Source of the DNA: Agarivorans aestuarii
GTDB taxonomy: Bacteria; Pseudomonadota; Gammaproteobacteria; Enterobacterales; Celerinatantimonadaceae
Length of the DNA: 64,000 bases
Assembly: GCF_019670125.1 (NCBI RefSeq)
Contig: NZ_AP023033.1
Coordinates: forward strand, 442,501 to 506,500
Direction of reading: 5' to 3'
Under the pieces are notes generated by a model. The model did no database searches and was not told the origin of the DNA. It saw nothing but the letters and a program-made list of their open reading frames with translations. The translations under genes were made by a program, and so were the position numbers. Positions within the stretch are counted from its first letter, which is position 1. Every line of letters starts with the position of its first letter. This document shows, one piece after another, positions 63,319 to 64,000 of this stretch.

Positions 63319-64000
63319 TTGAGCATACGTAACAAGCTTATGAGTTTTTGTTTGGGAGGATTAATGAGTACACCGTTAGCTTCAGCCATGGCGACTGACA
63401 CCAGCCTATTTACCACCCAAGTTAATGAAGGCAAATACCAAAATGCCCAAGCAATGCCAGCCAATGCTTCTGTTTGGGGTATTTTATGGCGTTATGTGAG
63501 TGAGAAACGCGTAGATGCAGAGCCAAGCAAGGGTATTCCAGTGATGCCTTTAAATGCCTCACTGCTTGCTGCTTTGCCCGCTGAACAAAGCAGTGTTATT
63601 CGTTTTGGCCATTCCAGTGTTTATATGCAAGTGGCGGGGCAGCGTTGGCTGATAGATCCGGTATTCTCGCAGCGAATTTCTCCCTTTCGCTTTATTGGCC
63701 CCAAGCGCTTCCATCAACCGCCGGTGGAACTTAGCGACTTAAACAATATAGATGGCGTGCTGATTTCGCATGATCACTACGACCATTTGGATAAATACAG
63801 CATTAAGCTGTTAAAAGACAAGGTACAGCACTTTGTGGTGCCTGAGGGTGTTGACCAGCATCTGCTTGATTGGGGAGTTGAGGCTAACAAAATTAGTCGC
63901 CTGCGTTGGTGGCAATCGGCGAGCTTTGGTGAATTAACCGTTACTGCTACGCCTACCCAGCATTTCTCTGGTCGTGGCTTATTTGATGGTAACCAAACGC
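63319..64000 (+). CDS. Exported metallo-beta-lactamase-fold hydrolase (3' end outside the window)
   Basis: TTG 63319 with GAGG at 63307-63310 starts a frame whose first residues, SIRNKLMSFCLGGLMSTP then LASAMA, look like a signal peptide. An internal ATG (63340 or 63364) is possible but loses part of it. The catalytic motif SHDHYDHLD (HxHxDH) and IRFGHSSVYMQVAGQRWLIDPVF fit the UlaG/NAPE-PLD-like branch of the fold. About 227 codons are present. The substrate is unknown. Confidence 0.8.
   Translation, partial: MSIRNKLMSFCLGGLMSTPLASAMATDTSLFTTQVNEGKYQNAQAMPANASVWGILWRYVSEKRVDAEPSKGIPVMPLNASLLAALPAEQSSVIRFGHSSVYMQVAGQRWLIDPVFSQRISPFRFIGPKRFHQPPVELSDLNNIDGVLISHDHYDHLDKYSIKLLKDKVQHFVVPEGVDQHLLDWGVEANKISRLRWWQSASFGELTVTATPTQHFSGRGLFDGNQT

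Overview
The window is chromosomal DNA of a marine gammaproteobacterium. Ribosomal proteins, RpoA, MetH, HemE, Fis and YheS read like their E. coli orthologues. The mix of enterobacterial synteny (rsd-nudC-hemE, yjaG-hupA, yheS/yheV/slyX/fkpA, prmA-dusB-fis) with families common in Shewanella, Vibrio and Alteromonas (SO_0444-type metal exporter, TIGR02922, type-2 LeuA) suggests an Alteromonadales member, perhaps Agarivorans-like; the genus is inference. No prophage, insertion sequence, CRISPR array or replication origin was seen.

Layout. 1-2230: the 3' part of an rRNA operon (23S end, 5S, tRNA-Thr), with hairpin terminators on both sides of the tRNA. 2428-11031: spc and alpha ribosomal operons, including secY, rpmJ, the S4-type regulatory leader before rpsM, and rpoA. 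The S10 operon that usually precedes rplN is absent. 11072-18820: an HD-GYP phosphodiesterase, metA with a MetJ operator, metH, and mgtE behind a leader carrying a small Asp/Pro ORF that resembles MgtL. 18837-24266: yheS, yheV, a GNAT gene, slyX, a WD40 lipoprotein and fkpA. 24311-33981: rsd, nudC, hemE, a TauE-type permease, several small envelope proteins, a D-2-hydroxyacid dehydrogenase, yjaG, hupA, a CbiX-type chelatase and a SlyD-like FKBP.

33988-43278: type-2 leuA, a complete carbohydrate-type ABC importer transcribed divergently from its ATPase, a YfaZ porin, aqpZ and an orphan TRAP binding protein. 43305-49362: a quinone oxidoreductase, a tandem array of three 26-28-residue microproteins, tag, an exported AstE/AspA-like protein, a methyltransferase and a YitT protein. 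49394-54725: purH-purD, a Cache-GGDEF diguanylate cyclase and a DUF6435 protein. 54805-57377: soxR with a SoxR box facing a VOC gene, then a ZntR-like regulator with an SO_0444-type exporter. 57388-64000: a META lipoprotein, udp, a periplasmic protein, fis-dusB-prmA, two tandem paralogous membrane proteins, and the start of an exported metallo-beta-lactamase-fold protein.

The two least ordinary items are the mgtE leader peptide (17314-17385), with a well-formed sigma70 promoter just upstream, and the microprotein array (44655-44965), which has a perfect 21-bp palindrome upstream. Both are shorter than usual gene-calling cutoffs.
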